From Flavobacterium luteolum (GTDB lineage Bacteria > Bacteroidota > Bacteroidia > Flavobacteriales > Flavobacteriaceae): a stretch of 64,000 nt of DNA. The position numbers and the translations under genes were made by a program. Positions 34,745 through 43,237 of the stretch are shown here, piece after piece. A model generated the notes under the pieces. That model saw only the letters and a program-made list of their open reading frames with translations, did no database searches and was not told where the DNA came from. How positions within the stretch are numbered: position 1 is the first letter of the stretch; each line of letters opens with the position of its first letter. The DNA lies in contig NZ_CP114286.1 in assembly GCF_027111275.1 (NCBI RefSeq), forward strand, positions 1,116,001 to 1,180,000, in the 5' to 3' direction.

Positions 34745-34752
34745 TATCTTTG
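34745..34752 (+). promoter_or_regulatory. TATCTTTG promoter box before the pseudouridine synthase
   Basis: A perfect TAnnTTTG box 13 bases before the start codon at 34766. No good TTG element is seen at the proper distance. A short leader is implied. Confidence 0.5.
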
Positions 34753-34765
34753 CAAAAAATTAAAA

Positions 34766-35341
34766 ATGCACCAACACTTCATTCTTTTTAAACCCTACGG
34801 CTATTTAAGCCAATTTATTTATGAATTAAAAAGAAAGAAAAAGCTTTTGGGCGAATTGTACGATTTCCCAGAAGGAACAATGGCAATTGGAAGATTAGAC
34901 GAAGATTCTGAAGGTTTGCTTCTTTTGACTACTGATGGAAATATGAGTGAACTCGTTCGAAGTAAAAAGGTTGAAAAAGAATATTATGTTCAGGTTGATG
35001 GATTAATTACGCCAGAAGCAATTGAACAATTACAAAATGGTGTCGAAATTGGACTTGACGGTGGAAAATACAAAACGAAACGCTGCAAAGCATCTATCGT
35101 GACCGAAATTCCAGATTTTGGTCCGAGAGCCAAAAAAATCAGGGACGAACGTCATGGTCCTACTTCTTGGGCATCCATCACAGTAAGAGAAGGAAAATTT
35201 CGTCAAGTTAGAAAAATGACTGCTGCAGTTGGTTTTCCAACCTTGCGTCTTGTTCGCGTTCGAATAGGAAATGTATATTTGCAAAACCTAAAAGCGGGTG
35301 AAGTTTTGGAAGTTTCCGATTTTCAATTAGAAAATTTCTAG
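34766..35341 (+). CDS. rRNA pseudouridine synthase (RsuA/RluE family)
   Basis: 191 residues. Catalytic motif GRLDEDSEGLLLLTTDG (about 32-48) with the aspartate that attacks the uridine, and the RQVRKMTAAVGFPTLRLVRVRIGNVYL motif near the C-terminus. It lacks the N-terminal S4 domain of larger RsuA/RluB members, thus resembles RluE (23S rRNA U2457) most closely. The position in rRNA is an inference. It is followed by trmL after 41 bases that contain short direct repeats of AACTCATAA type. Confidence 0.9.
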   Translation: MHQHFILFKPYGYLSQFIYELKRKKKLLGELYDFPEGTMAIGRLDEDSEGLLLLTTDGNMSELVRSKKVEKEYYVQVDGLITPEAIEQLQNGVEIGLDGGKYKTKRCKASIVTEIPDFGPRAKKIRDERHGPTSWASITVREGKFRQVRKMTAAVGFPTLRLVRVRIGNVYLQNLKAGEVLEVSDFQLENF

Positions 35342-35382
35342 AAACTCATAACTTATAACTCATAATTCATAACTAAAAAAAG

Positions 35383-35841
35383 ATGTTAAACGTTGTTCTT
35401 GTAGAACCAGAAATACCAAATAATACCGGAAATATAGGAAGATTGTGCGTAGGCACAGAAAGCCGTCTTCATTTAATTCATCCTTTCGGATTTGTGATTA
35501 ATGACAAAAACCTAAAACGTTCGGGATTGGATTATTGGATTCATCTTGATGTAACAGAATATCAAAATGTCGAAGAATGGATTGCTCAGATTCCAGATCA
35601 ATCTCGTGTTTTTTTAATGAGTTCACATTCTGATAAATCCTATTTAGAAAATGAATTTCAAGATGGTGACTGGCTGGTTTTCGGAAAAGAAAGCGTTGGT
35701 TTGAGTGCAGCATTTATGGCAAGATTCGAAAATCATTTAACGATTCCGATGTCACCGCTTATTCGCAGTTTTAATATAGCCAATTCGGTTGCTTTTGTGG
35801 TTGGTGAAGCGAAAAGACAGATTGGACTGAAGAAAGTTTAA
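35383..35841 (+). CDS. trmL: tRNA (cytidine/uridine-34-2'-O)-methyltransferase
   Basis: 152 residues of the SPOUT family (TrmL/YibK): LVEPEIPNNTGNIGRLC at 5-21, then HLIHPFGF, and the knot LVFGKESVGLS with LTIPMSPLIRSFNIANSVAFVVGE at the C-terminus. It methylates the wobble nucleotide ribose of tRNA-Leu isoacceptors using S-adenosylmethionine. Length and motifs are standard, so the assignment is firm. A repeat that may be an RNA element follows. Confidence 0.94.
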   Translation: MLNVVLVEPEIPNNTGNIGRLCVGTESRLHLIHPFGFVINDKNLKRSGLDYWIHLDVTEYQNVEEWIAQIPDQSRVFLMSSHSDKSYLENEFQDGDWLVFGKESVGLSAAFMARFENHLTIPMSPLIRSFNIANSVAFVVGEAKRQIGLKKV

Positions 35842-35887
35842 TCGTTTATTTGTTTAACTGTTTAATCGAAAAAGCTTCTTCTGAAAA

Positions 35888-35978
35888 CGGGACTTCTAGC
35901 CCTGATGGAAGCGGCATCCTTTTGTGGCGGCGTTCGCCACAAAAGATATAGCGGACAGCAGGATTAGCTCCTGAAAAA
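35888..35978. ncRNA. Repeat-like structured element, Flavo-1 candidate
   Basis: Between trmL and btuD lies a GC-rich island in AT-rich DNA: AGCCCTGATGGAAGCGGCAT, a perfect 11-bp hairpin (CTTTTGTGGCG 35919-35929, CGCCACAAAAG 35935-35945), then AGCGGACAGCAGGATTAGCT. Elements with these conserved blocks occur many times in Flavobacterium genomes. I think of the Flavo-1 RNA motif but cannot test it. Strand unknown. Confidence 0.5.
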
Positions 35979-36755
35979 CTAACTCACAATAAATTTCCCT
36001 TTTTCAGCATCAAAAATAATATTTTCATCTTTGAATAAATTACTGAAGCTTCCATTTGAAATTAAATTACAAGGCTGATCTTGCACTATACTTTCAGGCG
36101 TCATCATAATCATTTCATCACTTAATTGAATAGCCAGATCTATATCGTGCGTAGAAAACAAGATACATTTTTGAGTTTCCTGAGTTAGCTTCTTTAATAA
36201 TTTAAATAAAGAAACTTTATGCAGTAAATCAAGATGTGTTGTAGGTTCGTCTAGAATAATTAATGGCGTATCTTGCGCCAAAGCTCTTGCAATTAAAACT
36301 TTCTGCAATTGCCCATCACTAATTTGAAAATGTTTTTTTGAAGCTAAATGTTCGATTTGCGTCAAAGTCATTGCTTCTTGAACTTTTAGAACATCTTCGT
36401 CAGACAATTTATCGACCCAATTGGTATAAGGTTGGCGGCCTAAAGCCACCAATTCAAAAACGGAAAGATTACTTGGCGGCAATTTTTCGGTCAAAACCAA
36501 ACTTAGATTTTGTGCCAGTTCTAAAGGCTGATAATCTGAAATATTTCTTTCATTCAAATATACTTTCCCAGATAAAGGTTTCTGAATTCCTGTAATTGTT
36601 CGTAATAAAGTTGACTTTCCAATTCCGTTTGCTCCGATTAAAGTAATTAATTTACCTGCTTCCAGACTAAGATTAAGGTTCTCAGCAATAGTCGTAACAC
36701 CTTTTTTGGATTTGTATCCAATACTTAAGTTTGAGGTTGATAGAATTGTTTTCAT
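35979..36755 (-). CDS. btuD: Cobalamin/iron-complex ABC transporter, ATP-binding protein
   Basis: 258 residues with Walker A GANGIGKSTLLRT, Q-loop, signature ISDGQLQKVLIARALAQDTPLIILDEP (a variant of LSGGQ) and the switch His in LFSTHDIDLAI. It belongs to the FecE/BtuD group that energises uptake of B12, haem or siderophores. With the permease and binding protein upstream it forms a complete importer; the adjoining cobalamin salvage genes favour corrinoids as substrate. 122 bases with a palindromic repeat separate it from btuC. Confidence 0.87.
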   Translation of the reverse strand: MKTILSTSNLSIGYKSKKGVTTIAENLNLSLEAGKLITLIGANGIGKSTLLRTITGIQKPLSGKVYLNERNISDYQPLELAQNLSLVLTEKLPPSNLSVFELVALGRQPYTNWVDKLSDEDVLKVQEAMTLTQIEHLASKKHFQISDGQLQKVLIARALAQDTPLIILDEPTTHLDLLHKVSLFKLLKKLTQETQKCILFSTHDIDLAIQLSDEMIMMTPESIVQDQPCNLISNGSFSNLFKDENIIFDAEKGKFIVS

Positions 36756-36810
36756 TTTTTTGAGGTTCTAAGTTACTAAGATGCTGAGATTCTAAGTTTT
36801 TTTCTTTTAA

Positions 36811-36876
36811 GCCACAGATTAAAGGATTAGAATGATTAAAAAAATCTGTCCAAATCTTTTTAATCTGTGGCAAAAA
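36811..36876. repeat. GCCACAGATTAAA palindromic repeat inside the btu operon
   Basis: GCCACAGATTAAA (36811-36823) and TTTAATCTGTGGC (36859-36871) are perfect 13-bp inverted arms with a 35-base spacer and a following A-run. It lies between btuC and btuD, so it is transcribed within the operon and could lower the downstream transcript. Related copies: 16648 and 62737. Confidence 0.8.
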
Positions 36877-36877
36877 A

Positions 36878-37906
36878 TTATTGAAAATTTCTTTTTCGAA
36901 CTAAAAGCCAAATAACAACTGGCGCACCAATTATAGACGTAACGGCATTTATTGGAAGCGTGACATCAAAACCTGGCATTTGTGAAACAATATCACAAAA
37001 CAGCATTATTATGGAACCAAAAAATAAAGTACTCCAAAACAAAATAGTATGATTGCTTGTTTGAAAAGTCAGCTTTGCAATATGAGGCACTGCTAAACCG
37101 ACAAAAGCAATTGGTCCCGCAAATGCTGTAATCGCTCCTGATAATATGCTGGTTGCAAATATGATTATTAATCGCGCTTGTTTAAAATTCAATCCCATGC
37201 TTTTTGCATAATTTTCTCCAAGAAGCAAAGCGTTTAATGGTTTAATACTTTTAGCACTTAAAAGCAATCCGATTCCAACACAGAAAGTTAAAATTACAAT
37301 AGTTGTCCAAGAGAGATTTCCAAGATTTCCCATTGACCAAAAAGTAAATTTCTGAAGCTGTTCTGCCGTACTAAAATACGTCAGAACACTTACGATTGCG
37401 GTGGTAAAACTTCCGAACATTAAACCAACAATCAAAATGGCCATTGTATCTCGCAATCGTTGCGAAACGACTAAAACCAAAAATAAAACCAATGTACTTC
37501 CTAAAGTAGATGCCAAAACAATTCCGTAAGAAGACAATGCAATCGCACTTAAAAAAGAAGGCAAAAATCCTGCTCCTAAAATCACAAAAGCAACTCCAAG
37601 ACTTGCTCCAGAACTTAATCCTAAAACATAAGGGCCTGCAAGCGGATTTCGAAACAAAGTCTGCATTAAAAGTCCGCTCATCGAGAGTCCCGTTCCAACT
37701 AAAACGGCTGTAATAGCCTTTGGGAGACGGTAATTAATGATAATATATTCCCAAGTCGATTTTGTTGCATGACCTCCAGTTAAACTGGCAAAAACATCTT
37801 TTAGCGGAATCGTAACCGATCCTAAACTAATGCTCGCAAAAAACATTAGAAAAAGTCCTAAAGTCAAGGCAACAAATAAAATGGTATTTCTTTTTTTATT
37901 CGCCAA
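36878..37906 (-). CDS. btuC: Cobalamin/iron-complex ABC transporter, permease
   Basis: 342 residues of the FecCD/BtuC family with about ten transmembrane helices. Typical segments are FLMFFASISLGSVTIPLKDV, RLPKAITAVLVGTGLSMSGLLMQTLFRNPLAGPYVLGLSSGASLG and GPIAFVGLAVPHIAK. The start is a TTG at 37906, one base after the stop of btuF, a coupling that implies tight co-translation. Together with btuF and btuD it makes one importer. Confidence 0.88.
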   Translation of the reverse strand: MANKKRNTILFVALTLGLFLMFFASISLGSVTIPLKDVFASLTGGHATKSTWEYIIINYRLPKAITAVLVGTGLSMSGLLMQTLFRNPLAGPYVLGLSSGASLGVAFVILGAGFLPSFLSAIALSSYGIVLASTLGSTLVLFLVLVVSQRLRDTMAILIVGLMFGSFTTAIVSVLTYFSTAEQLQKFTFWSMGNLGNLSWTTIVILTFCVGIGLLLSAKSIKPLNALLLGENYAKSMGLNFKQARLIIIFATSILSGAITAFAGPIAFVGLAVPHIAKLTFQTSNHTILFWSTLFFGSIIMLFCDIVSQMPGFDVTLPINAVTSIIGAPVVIWLLVRKRNFQ

Positions 37907-37907
37907 T

Positions 37908-39050
37908 TTAATTCAGTTTTGATGCAAAAGTAAATTCGTAGCCTGTCAATAAATCGGGATGAAATATCTTGATATAATCTTTTAAAACTAAATCGGGACG
38001 GCTTGGTGCCAATTCATAATAAACTGTTCCTCCTGTTGCTCCCATCTTTCCTTCAAAATTATATACACTTTTGTTTTTGAAGGCATCAAATTCTGAGTAA
38101 TGCGGATTTGCTTTTTGCAGTTCTTCTAAACTTTTAAAAGATCCTGATGCAATCCAGACATTAGCCGTTTTCGCTTTGTCTAAAACCTTTTCAAAAGACA
38201 AACCTTCACTTCCTGTTCCTTTTAAATCTGCCCATAAATAATTAGCTTTTGCATCTTTCATAAACTGCGCTACCCAGCTATTTCCTTTGGCAACATACCA
38301 GACATCTTCGTACATAGAACCATACAATACTTTTGAAGTCGCAGGTTTCTCTTCAACCAGTTTTTTTGCCTGATTGTAGCTTTCTACGATTTTATCAAAA
38401 AGCTCTTTTGCTTTGTCTTCTTTTCCAAATAAGGCGCCATAAAGTTTAATCCATTCTGCTTTTCCTAGCGGAGACTGTTCCATCCAATCGCCTTGAATAA
38501 GTACTTTTAGACCGCTTTTTTTCAAATTATCCAACATCGGATTATTATTATCGACACCAAAAGTAACAATCAAATCTGGCGACAATTCTATTAATTGTTC
38601 GATGTTCAATTTTTCATTTTGTCCAACGTTTTTCACAGAACCTTTATCAATTAATGCTCGTGTTTTTTCTGAAGAAATGTAATCTGTGTGTGGAAATCCG
38701 ACCAATTTATTCTCAACTTCCAGCATTTCTAAAAAAGGAATATTTGTTGTCGAAGTTACCACAACACTTTCTAACGGAACTTTTATAGCAGGATATTTTT
38801 TTAAACTGTCTGGAATTTGTACGTCTTTTTCCTCTAAAATGTAAGTAAATTTCTCCTTAGCATTTGGCCACGGATTAACCACATTTACAATCGAATAGCC
38901 TTCGTTTTTTATAATCGAAAGACCCGAAGCAAATTCGATGCTTTCCTTCGCAGCAGTAGATTTTACAGGATCTGGCGCTTCATTTTTTTTACAGCCAACT
39001 AACAAAAGAAGCAAAAAAACGACAAGTAATTTATGGAAAAAATATTTCAT
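37908..39050 (-). CDS. btuF: Cobalamin-type ABC transporter substrate-binding lipoprotein
   Basis: 380 residues. Lipoprotein signal MKYFFHKLLVVFLLLLLVGC, then a BtuF-like (class III periplasmic) binding fold: VVVTSTTNIPFLEMLEVENKLVGFPHTDYIS, LIELSPDLIVTFGVDN, and a helical backbone. It is the first gene of the operon. A TAnnTTTG-like box TACCTTTG lies at 39079-39072 on the minus strand. No riboswitch is seen before it. Substrate is inferred as a cobamide because of the plus-strand cob genes next door; a siderophore or haem is possible. Confidence 0.85.
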   Translation of the reverse strand: MKYFFHKLLVVFLLLLLVGCKKNEAPDPVKSTAAKESIEFASGLSIIKNEGYSIVNVVNPWPNAKEKFTYILEEKDVQIPDSLKKYPAIKVPLESVVVTSTTNIPFLEMLEVENKLVGFPHTDYISSEKTRALIDKGSVKNVGQNEKLNIEQLIELSPDLIVTFGVDNNNPMLDNLKKSGLKVLIQGDWMEQSPLGKAEWIKLYGALFGKEDKAKELFDKIVESYNQAKKLVEEKPATSKVLYGSMYEDVWYVAKGNSWVAQFMKDAKANYLWADLKGTGSEGLSFEKVLDKAKTANVWIASGSFKSLEELQKANPHYSEFDAFKNKSVYNFEGKMGATGGTVYYELAPSRPDLVLKDYIKIFHPDLLTGYEFTFASKLN

Positions 39051-39144
39051 ATTTTATGTTTTGTGTGATCACAAAGGTAAATTAATTTCTATTTTTTTTG
39101 TTTACCTTTATTCGCACAAATTTAAACAAATAGCCTTTTATTTG

Positions 39145-39507
39145 ATGAGTGTACCAAAAACAAAAATCTGCTCCAGTTGTGAGGCCGCTTTTTCATGCGG
39201 AGACACTTCACCTGAAAATAAGTGCTGGTGCAATGATTACCCGCCTATTTTCAATCTTTCAGAAGGAGGCGACTGCCTTTGCCCTGTATGCTTTAAAGAA
39301 GCCTGCGAAGATAAAATTGATGCTTATATCGAAACCGTAACTCCAAAAAAAGCTCTTAATAATAAAGCAATGCTTTTACCCAAAACTGATAATTTAATTG
39401 AGGGAATTGATTATTATATCGAAAATGGCAATTATGTTTTTAAAACCTGGTTTCATCTAAAAAGAGGAAGTTGCTGCGGAAATAATTGCCGACATTGCCC
39501 GTATTAA
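39145..39507 (+). CDS. Cysteine-rich CWC protein fused to DUF5522
   Basis: 120 residues. The N-terminal part has Cys pairs typical of CWC zinc-ribbon-like domains (KICSSCEAAFSCG, ENKCWCNDYPP, DCLCPVCFKEAC), and the C-terminal part is a DUF5522 segment (EGIDYYIENGNYVFKTWFHLKRGSCCGNNCRHCPY). About 14 Cys residues suggest zinc or iron-sulfur binding. The ATG at 39145 is in frame with a longer open frame that reaches back into the divergent btuF region, but the cysteine domain starts here. Function unknown. Positioned divergently from btuF and upstream of cobU. Confidence 0.8.
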   Translation: MSVPKTKICSSCEAAFSCGDTSPENKCWCNDYPPIFNLSEGGDCLCPVCFKEACEDKIDAYIETVTPKKALNNKAMLLPKTDNLIEGIDYYIENGNYVFKTWFHLKRGSCCGNNCRHCPY

Positions 39508-39537
39508 TTATTAATTATAAATTGTTAATTGTTAATT
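39504..39537. repeat. Left flank of the four-helix gene (TTAATTGTTAATT repeat)
   Basis: Repeated TTAAT and TTGTTAATT words, with complementary TTAACAACTAACAATTAATAATT at 39900-39925. The two flanks are inverted to each other around the gene. Confidence 0.45.
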
Positions 39538-39918
39538 ATGAAAAATAATATTGTTCGAGATAAAAGTTTTGATTTCGCTATAAGAATTGTCAAACTATAT
39601 CAGTATCTAAATAATGATAAAAAAGAATTTATTCTTGCGAAGCAACTTTTAAGATCTGGCACTAGTGTTGGCGCAATGATACGAGAAGCTGAACATGCTG
39701 AGAGTAAAAGCGATTTTATTCATAAGTTTGCAATTGCTCAAAAAGAAGCTAATGAAACTGTCTATTGGCTAGAATTATTAAAAGCCACTGATTATCTCAA
39801 CGAAAAAGAATTTAAAAACATTTATAATGATGCTATTACAATACTAAAATTAATAACTAGCATCCTTAAAACTTCCAAAAAACAATCAGAAGTAAAAAAA
39901 TTAACAACTAACAATTAA
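39538..39918 (+). CDS. Four-helix bundle protein (23S rRNA intervening-sequence type)
   Basis: 126 residues from the ATG at 39538. It matches the S23/IVP four-helix family: DKSFDFAIRIVKLYQYL, LAKQLLRSGTSVGAMIREAEHAESKSDFIHKFAIAQKEANETVYWLELL. Such proteins are encoded inside intervening sequences of 23S rRNA and, in Bacteroidota, as free genes scattered in the genome; the role is unknown. Here it sits between the CWC gene and cobU, flanked by inverted AT-rich repeats. It appears to be an insertion into the cobalamin gene row. Confidence 0.85.
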   Translation: MKNNIVRDKSFDFAIRIVKLYQYLNNDKKEFILAKQLLRSGTSVGAMIREAEHAESKSDFIHKFAIAQKEANETVYWLELLKATDYLNEKEFKNIYNDAITILKLITSILKTSKKQSEVKKLTTNN

Positions 39919-39937
39919 TAATTAACCATTATACATA

Positions 39938-40447
39938 ATGATTTACTTGGTAACTGGCGGTGAACGTTCAGGAAAAAGCGGTTATGCACAGAAACTTGCT
40001 TTAGAACTTTCCAACTCTCCTATATATGTAGCAACGGCTCGAAAATGGGATGCTGATTTTCAAAATCGAATTGATCGCCATCAGCAGGAAAGAGACGAAC
40101 AATGGACAAATATTGAAAAAGAGAAATACTTAAGTGAAATTGATTTTTCCGGAAAAACGGCTTTGATTGATTGCGTTACTCTTTGGCTAACTAATTTTTT
40201 TATAGATAATAAAAATGATGTGGCTTTGAGCTTGGAAGAAGCTAAAAGAGAATTTCTTGCTATTGCAAAGCACGAAAATGCTAATATCATTATTGTAACA
40301 AATGAAATCGGCATGGGCGTTCATGCAGAAACGCATATCGGAAGAAAATTTGTTGAACTTCAAGGCTGGATGAATCAATTTCTTGCTGCGAATGCCAATG
40401 AAGTTGTGCTGATGGTTTCTGGAATTCCGGTTAAAATAAAAGGATAA
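39938..40447 (+). CDS. cobU: Adenosylcobinamide kinase / adenosylcobinamide-phosphate guanylyltransferase
   Basis: 169 residues. It phosphorylates adenosylcobinamide and then transfers GMP to make adenosylcobinamide-GDP, the first step of nucleotide-loop assembly. The P-loop is LVTGGERSGKSGYAQ at 4-18, the guanylation histidine region RIDRHQQERDEQW at about 45-57, DCVTLWLTNF, and VTNEIGMGVHAE. The length is that of short CobU proteins. It leads the plus-strand salvage row cobU, bluB-cobT, cobS, cobC. Confidence 0.95.
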   Translation: MIYLVTGGERSGKSGYAQKLALELSNSPIYVATARKWDADFQNRIDRHQQERDEQWTNIEKEKYLSEIDFSGKTALIDCVTLWLTNFFIDNKNDVALSLEEAKREFLAIAKHENANIIIVTNEIGMGVHAETHIGRKFVELQGWMNQFLAANANEVVLMVSGIPVKIKG

Positions 40448-40550
40448 ATTCCAATACAAAAACTCCAAATTCCAAAGCTATGCTTTACCTTTACTAGAAT
40501 CTTTCCATTTTCAGATTTGGAATTTGGAATTTACAAAATTGGAATTTAAA
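40445..40550. repeat. AAATTCCAA / TTGGAATTT repeats between cobU and bluB-cobT
   Basis: Left side CCAAATTCCAAA (about 40467-40478) and right side TTTGGAATTTGG (about 40517-40528) are inverted, with further AATTCCAA and TTGGAATTT words. The pattern resembles that at 8385-8530. Confidence 0.55.
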
Positions 40551-40553
40551 GAA

Positions 40554-42233
40554 ATGAGCAATTTAGACGATATATTAAAATCACGCCGCGACACAAGACA
40601 TTTTACAGCAGATGAAGTTCCGGATGAAGTAATCCAGAAAGCTTTACAGGCTGGGCATTGGGCACCTTCTGTAGGACTAACCGATGCTACTAGATATTAT
40701 CTCATTAAATCTCATGAAGTTAAAAGCTCTATTAAAAACCTCTTTTTAGATTACAACAAAAAAGCCGAAGAACTTACAGATAATCCTGAGCAGAAAGAAT
40801 TATATAAATCCCTAAAATTAGAAGCAATTGAAGAAGCTCCAATTGGACTTGTTATTGCTTACGATCGTTCGGTTCTAAATCAGTTTACTATTGGAACAAT
40901 TGGCAGTAACGAAGCCGTAAAATTCAGTTCGGTTTGTGCGGCACAGAATATCTGGCTTTCGCTAACGGAACAAGGATACGGAATGGGTTGGGTTTCGATT
41001 CTCAACTATTATCAGTTTAAAAAAATTCTCGATTTACCCGAAAATATAGAACCGCTTGGTTATTTCTGCATTGGGAAACCAGCAACCAATTATAACAATC
41101 AGCCAATGTTGCAGCAATTGCATTGGAAACAAAAATCGGAAGCTCCGATCTGTACTGAAATCACAGAAATTAAGTCAATAAATATTTCTGATTTAGATTT
41201 AAAATCAGAAAACAAAATCCAAAATAAAGCCGATTTCTATACTCTTTTGCAAGACAAAATAGATTCGAAAACAAAACCTGTTGGTTCTTTGGGAACTTTA
41301 GAAGCATTAGCTTTTCAAATGGCAACGGTTTTTGAAACTTTAAATCCGAAAATCGTAAAACCTAATATAGTAGTTTTTGCAGCCGATCACGGAATCGCAA
41401 ATCATGGCGTAAGTGATTATCCGCAAGATGTTACACGACAAATGGTCAATAATTTTCTAGATGGCGGCGCAGCTATAAACGTTTTCTGCAATCAGAATAA
41501 TATCGAATTATCAATCGTAGATTCAGGCGTAAATTATGATTTTCCAACCAATGCAAATTTAATCGACGCGAAAATTGCAAAAGGAACGCAGTCATTTCTA
41601 CACGTTCCTGCAATGAGCAAATCTGAAGTACAATTGTGTTTTGATAAAGGAAAATCAATTGTTGAAAATATTGCAGAATCTGGTTCAAATTGTATCGGTT
41701 TTGGCGAAATGGGAATTGGAAACACCTCGACAGCTTCTGTTTTAATGAGTCTTTTAACAGGTTTTCCAATTGAAAAATGTATCGGAAAAGGAACTGGAGT
41801 TGAAAACGAAAAACTGCTTTCAAAACAAAATTTACTTAAAAAAGCATTAGATAATTATTCTGGTCAAGATGAATTAATTTCGCAACTCTCCTATTTTGGA
41901 GGTTTTGAAATTCTTCAAATGGCTGGCGGAATGCTAGCAGCTTTTGAAAATAAAATGTTAATCTTAGTTGATGGCTTCATTTGTACTGTGGCCTATTTAA
42001 TTGCTTTTAAAATAAATCCGAACATTAAGCAAAATACTGTTTTTTGCCATTGTTCTGCCGAAAAAGCGCATTCAGAATTGCTAAATTATTTAGAAGCAAA
42101 ACCTATTTTAAATCTTGATTTACGTTTGGGAGAAGGAACTGGCTGCGCTGTAGCATTCCCAATTTTAAAATCGGCTGAAGCTTTTTTGAATGAAATGGCC
42201 AGTTTTGAAAGCGCGGGAATAAGTAGGAAATAG
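40554..42233 (+). CDS. bluB-cobT: Fused 5,6-dimethylbenzimidazole synthase (BluB) - CobT
   Basis: 559 residues. The first about 210 form a BluB flavodestructase (nitroreductase fold): SRRDTRHFTADEVPDE, HWAPSVGLTDATRYYLI, and GMGWVSILNYYQF; it makes DMB from FMN. The remaining about 345 are CobT, which transfers phosphoribose from nicotinate mononucleotide to DMB: SLGTLEALAFQMA, FAADHGIANHGVSDYPQDVT, GFGEMGIGNTSTASVLMS, and LRLGEGTGCAVAF with catalytic Glu527. So the two enzymes of consecutive steps are in one chain, which would channel DMB. Start at 40554 chosen; a TTG 30 bases upstream is in frame. Confidence 0.93.
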   Translation: MSNLDDILKSRRDTRHFTADEVPDEVIQKALQAGHWAPSVGLTDATRYYLIKSHEVKSSIKNLFLDYNKKAEELTDNPEQKELYKSLKLEAIEEAPIGLVIAYDRSVLNQFTIGTIGSNEAVKFSSVCAAQNIWLSLTEQGYGMGWVSILNYYQFKKILDLPENIEPLGYFCIGKPATNYNNQPMLQQLHWKQKSEAPICTEITEIKSINISDLDLKSENKIQNKADFYTLLQDKIDSKTKPVGSLGTLEALAFQMATVFETLNPKIVKPNIVVFAADHGIANHGVSDYPQDVTRQMVNNFLDGGAAINVFCNQNNIELSIVDSGVNYDFPTNANLIDAKIAKGTQSFLHVPAMSKSEVQLCFDKGKSIVENIAESGSNCIGFGEMGIGNTSTASVLMSLLTGFPIEKCIGKGTGVENEKLLSKQNLLKKALDNYSGQDELISQLSYFGGFEILQMAGGMLAAFENKMLILVDGFICTVAYLIAFKINPNIKQNTVFCHCSAEKAHSELLNYLEAKPILNLDLRLGEGTGCAVAFPILKSAEAFLNEMASFESAGISRK

Positions 42234-42284
42234 TTTTGCATTTCTAAAAAACAATTATGTTTCATGGTGATTTATTCTCATTTT

Positions 42285-42413
42285 TGTCATTTCGACGAAG
42301 GAGACTCGAGCGATAGCGAATAGACGAAGTAAATCTCCGCAAGTAACTCCGTCCAAACAGACGCCAAACTTTGTCGAGCTTCTCGTAGAGATTTCTCCTT
42401 CGTCGAAATGACA
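42285..42413. repeat. REP-like palindrome, TGTCATTTCGACGAAGG family
   Basis: 20-bp perfect inverted arms at 42285-42304 and 42394-42413 with an 89-base interior containing smaller palindromes. The ends are the same as in the element at 15486. It lies between cobT and cobS and so interrupts the salvage operon. Confidence 0.8.
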
Positions 42414-42439
42414 TACTAAATGGAAAACTAATTATATAA

Positions 42440-43237
42440 ATGAAAAAAGAACTACACATATTCTTCACCTGTCTAATGTTTTATACCAGAATTCCATGCC
42501 CTAAAAACATTACACATCATCCAGATTATTTAAATAAAGCCACAAGATATTTTCCCTTTATTGGCTGGATTGTCGGAAGTATATCTTTTATTGCTTATTC
42601 TCTATTTGCCTTATTTCTTTCATCAGAAATTGCTGTTATACTAGCGATTATTGCTTCTATTTTAACTACCGGCGCATTTCATGAAGACGGATTTGCCGAT
42701 GTCTGTGATGGTTTTGGCGGAGGCTGGACCAAAGAAAAAATCTTAATGATTATGAAAGATAGCGCCATTGGCGCTTACGGAGCAATTGGATTGGTTTTAC
42801 TTTTTCTATTAAAATTCAAACTGCTTTCAGAATCTATTTTATTATTCAACGATTATGATTCTACAGCTGTTTTTAAAATTTACCTCTTATTCATTTCTGC
42901 ACATTCACTAAGTCGTCTGGCAGCGATAAGCATTATTTTTACACACGAATATTCTCGCGATGATGCTTCAAGCAAAAGCAAGCCAATTGCAAAGCAATAT
43001 ACTTGGAAAGAGGTTTTCGGCTCTTTCTTTTTTGGATTAATTCCGTTACTTGTATTTTCTTATTTTGATTTAAAACTTCTTTTAGCCGTAATCCCTGTTT
43101 TTATAACGCGATATTTTTTAGCGCGATATTTTCAAAAATGGATTGACGGTTATACCGGAGATTGTCTTGGAGCTACACAACAGGTTTGCGAAGTGGTATT
43201 TTACTTAAGCATTTTATTCTTATGGAAATTTATCTAG
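42440..43237 (+). CDS. cobS: Adenosylcobinamide-GDP ribazoletransferase (cobalamin synthase)
   Basis: 265 residues, membrane enzyme joining adenosylcobinamide-GDP and alpha-ribazole (phosphate) to adenosylcobalamin (phosphate). The family motif is GAFHEDGFADVCDGFGGGWTKEKIL (about 78-100) with its metal-binding Asp residues; several transmembrane helices follow; GYTGDCLGATQQ lies near the end. The N-terminus LMFYTRIPCP is typical. It overlaps cobC by 16 bases. Confidence 0.95.
   Translation: MKKELHIFFTCLMFYTRIPCPKNITHHPDYLNKATRYFPFIGWIVGSISFIAYSLFALFLSSEIAVILAIIASILTTGAFHEDGFADVCDGFGGGWTKEKILMIMKDSAIGAYGAIGLVLLFLLKFKLLSESILLFNDYDSTAVFKIYLLFISAHSLSRLAAISIIFTHEYSRDDASSKSKPIAKQYTWKEVFGSFFFGLIPLLVFSYFDLKLLLAVIPVFITRYFLARYFQKWIDGYTGDCLGATQQVCEVVFYLSILFLWKFI

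Noticed and set aside
39079..39144. A second cobalamin riboswitch before btuF
   Set aside because: The region is too short and lacks the B12 box and the other conserved segments.
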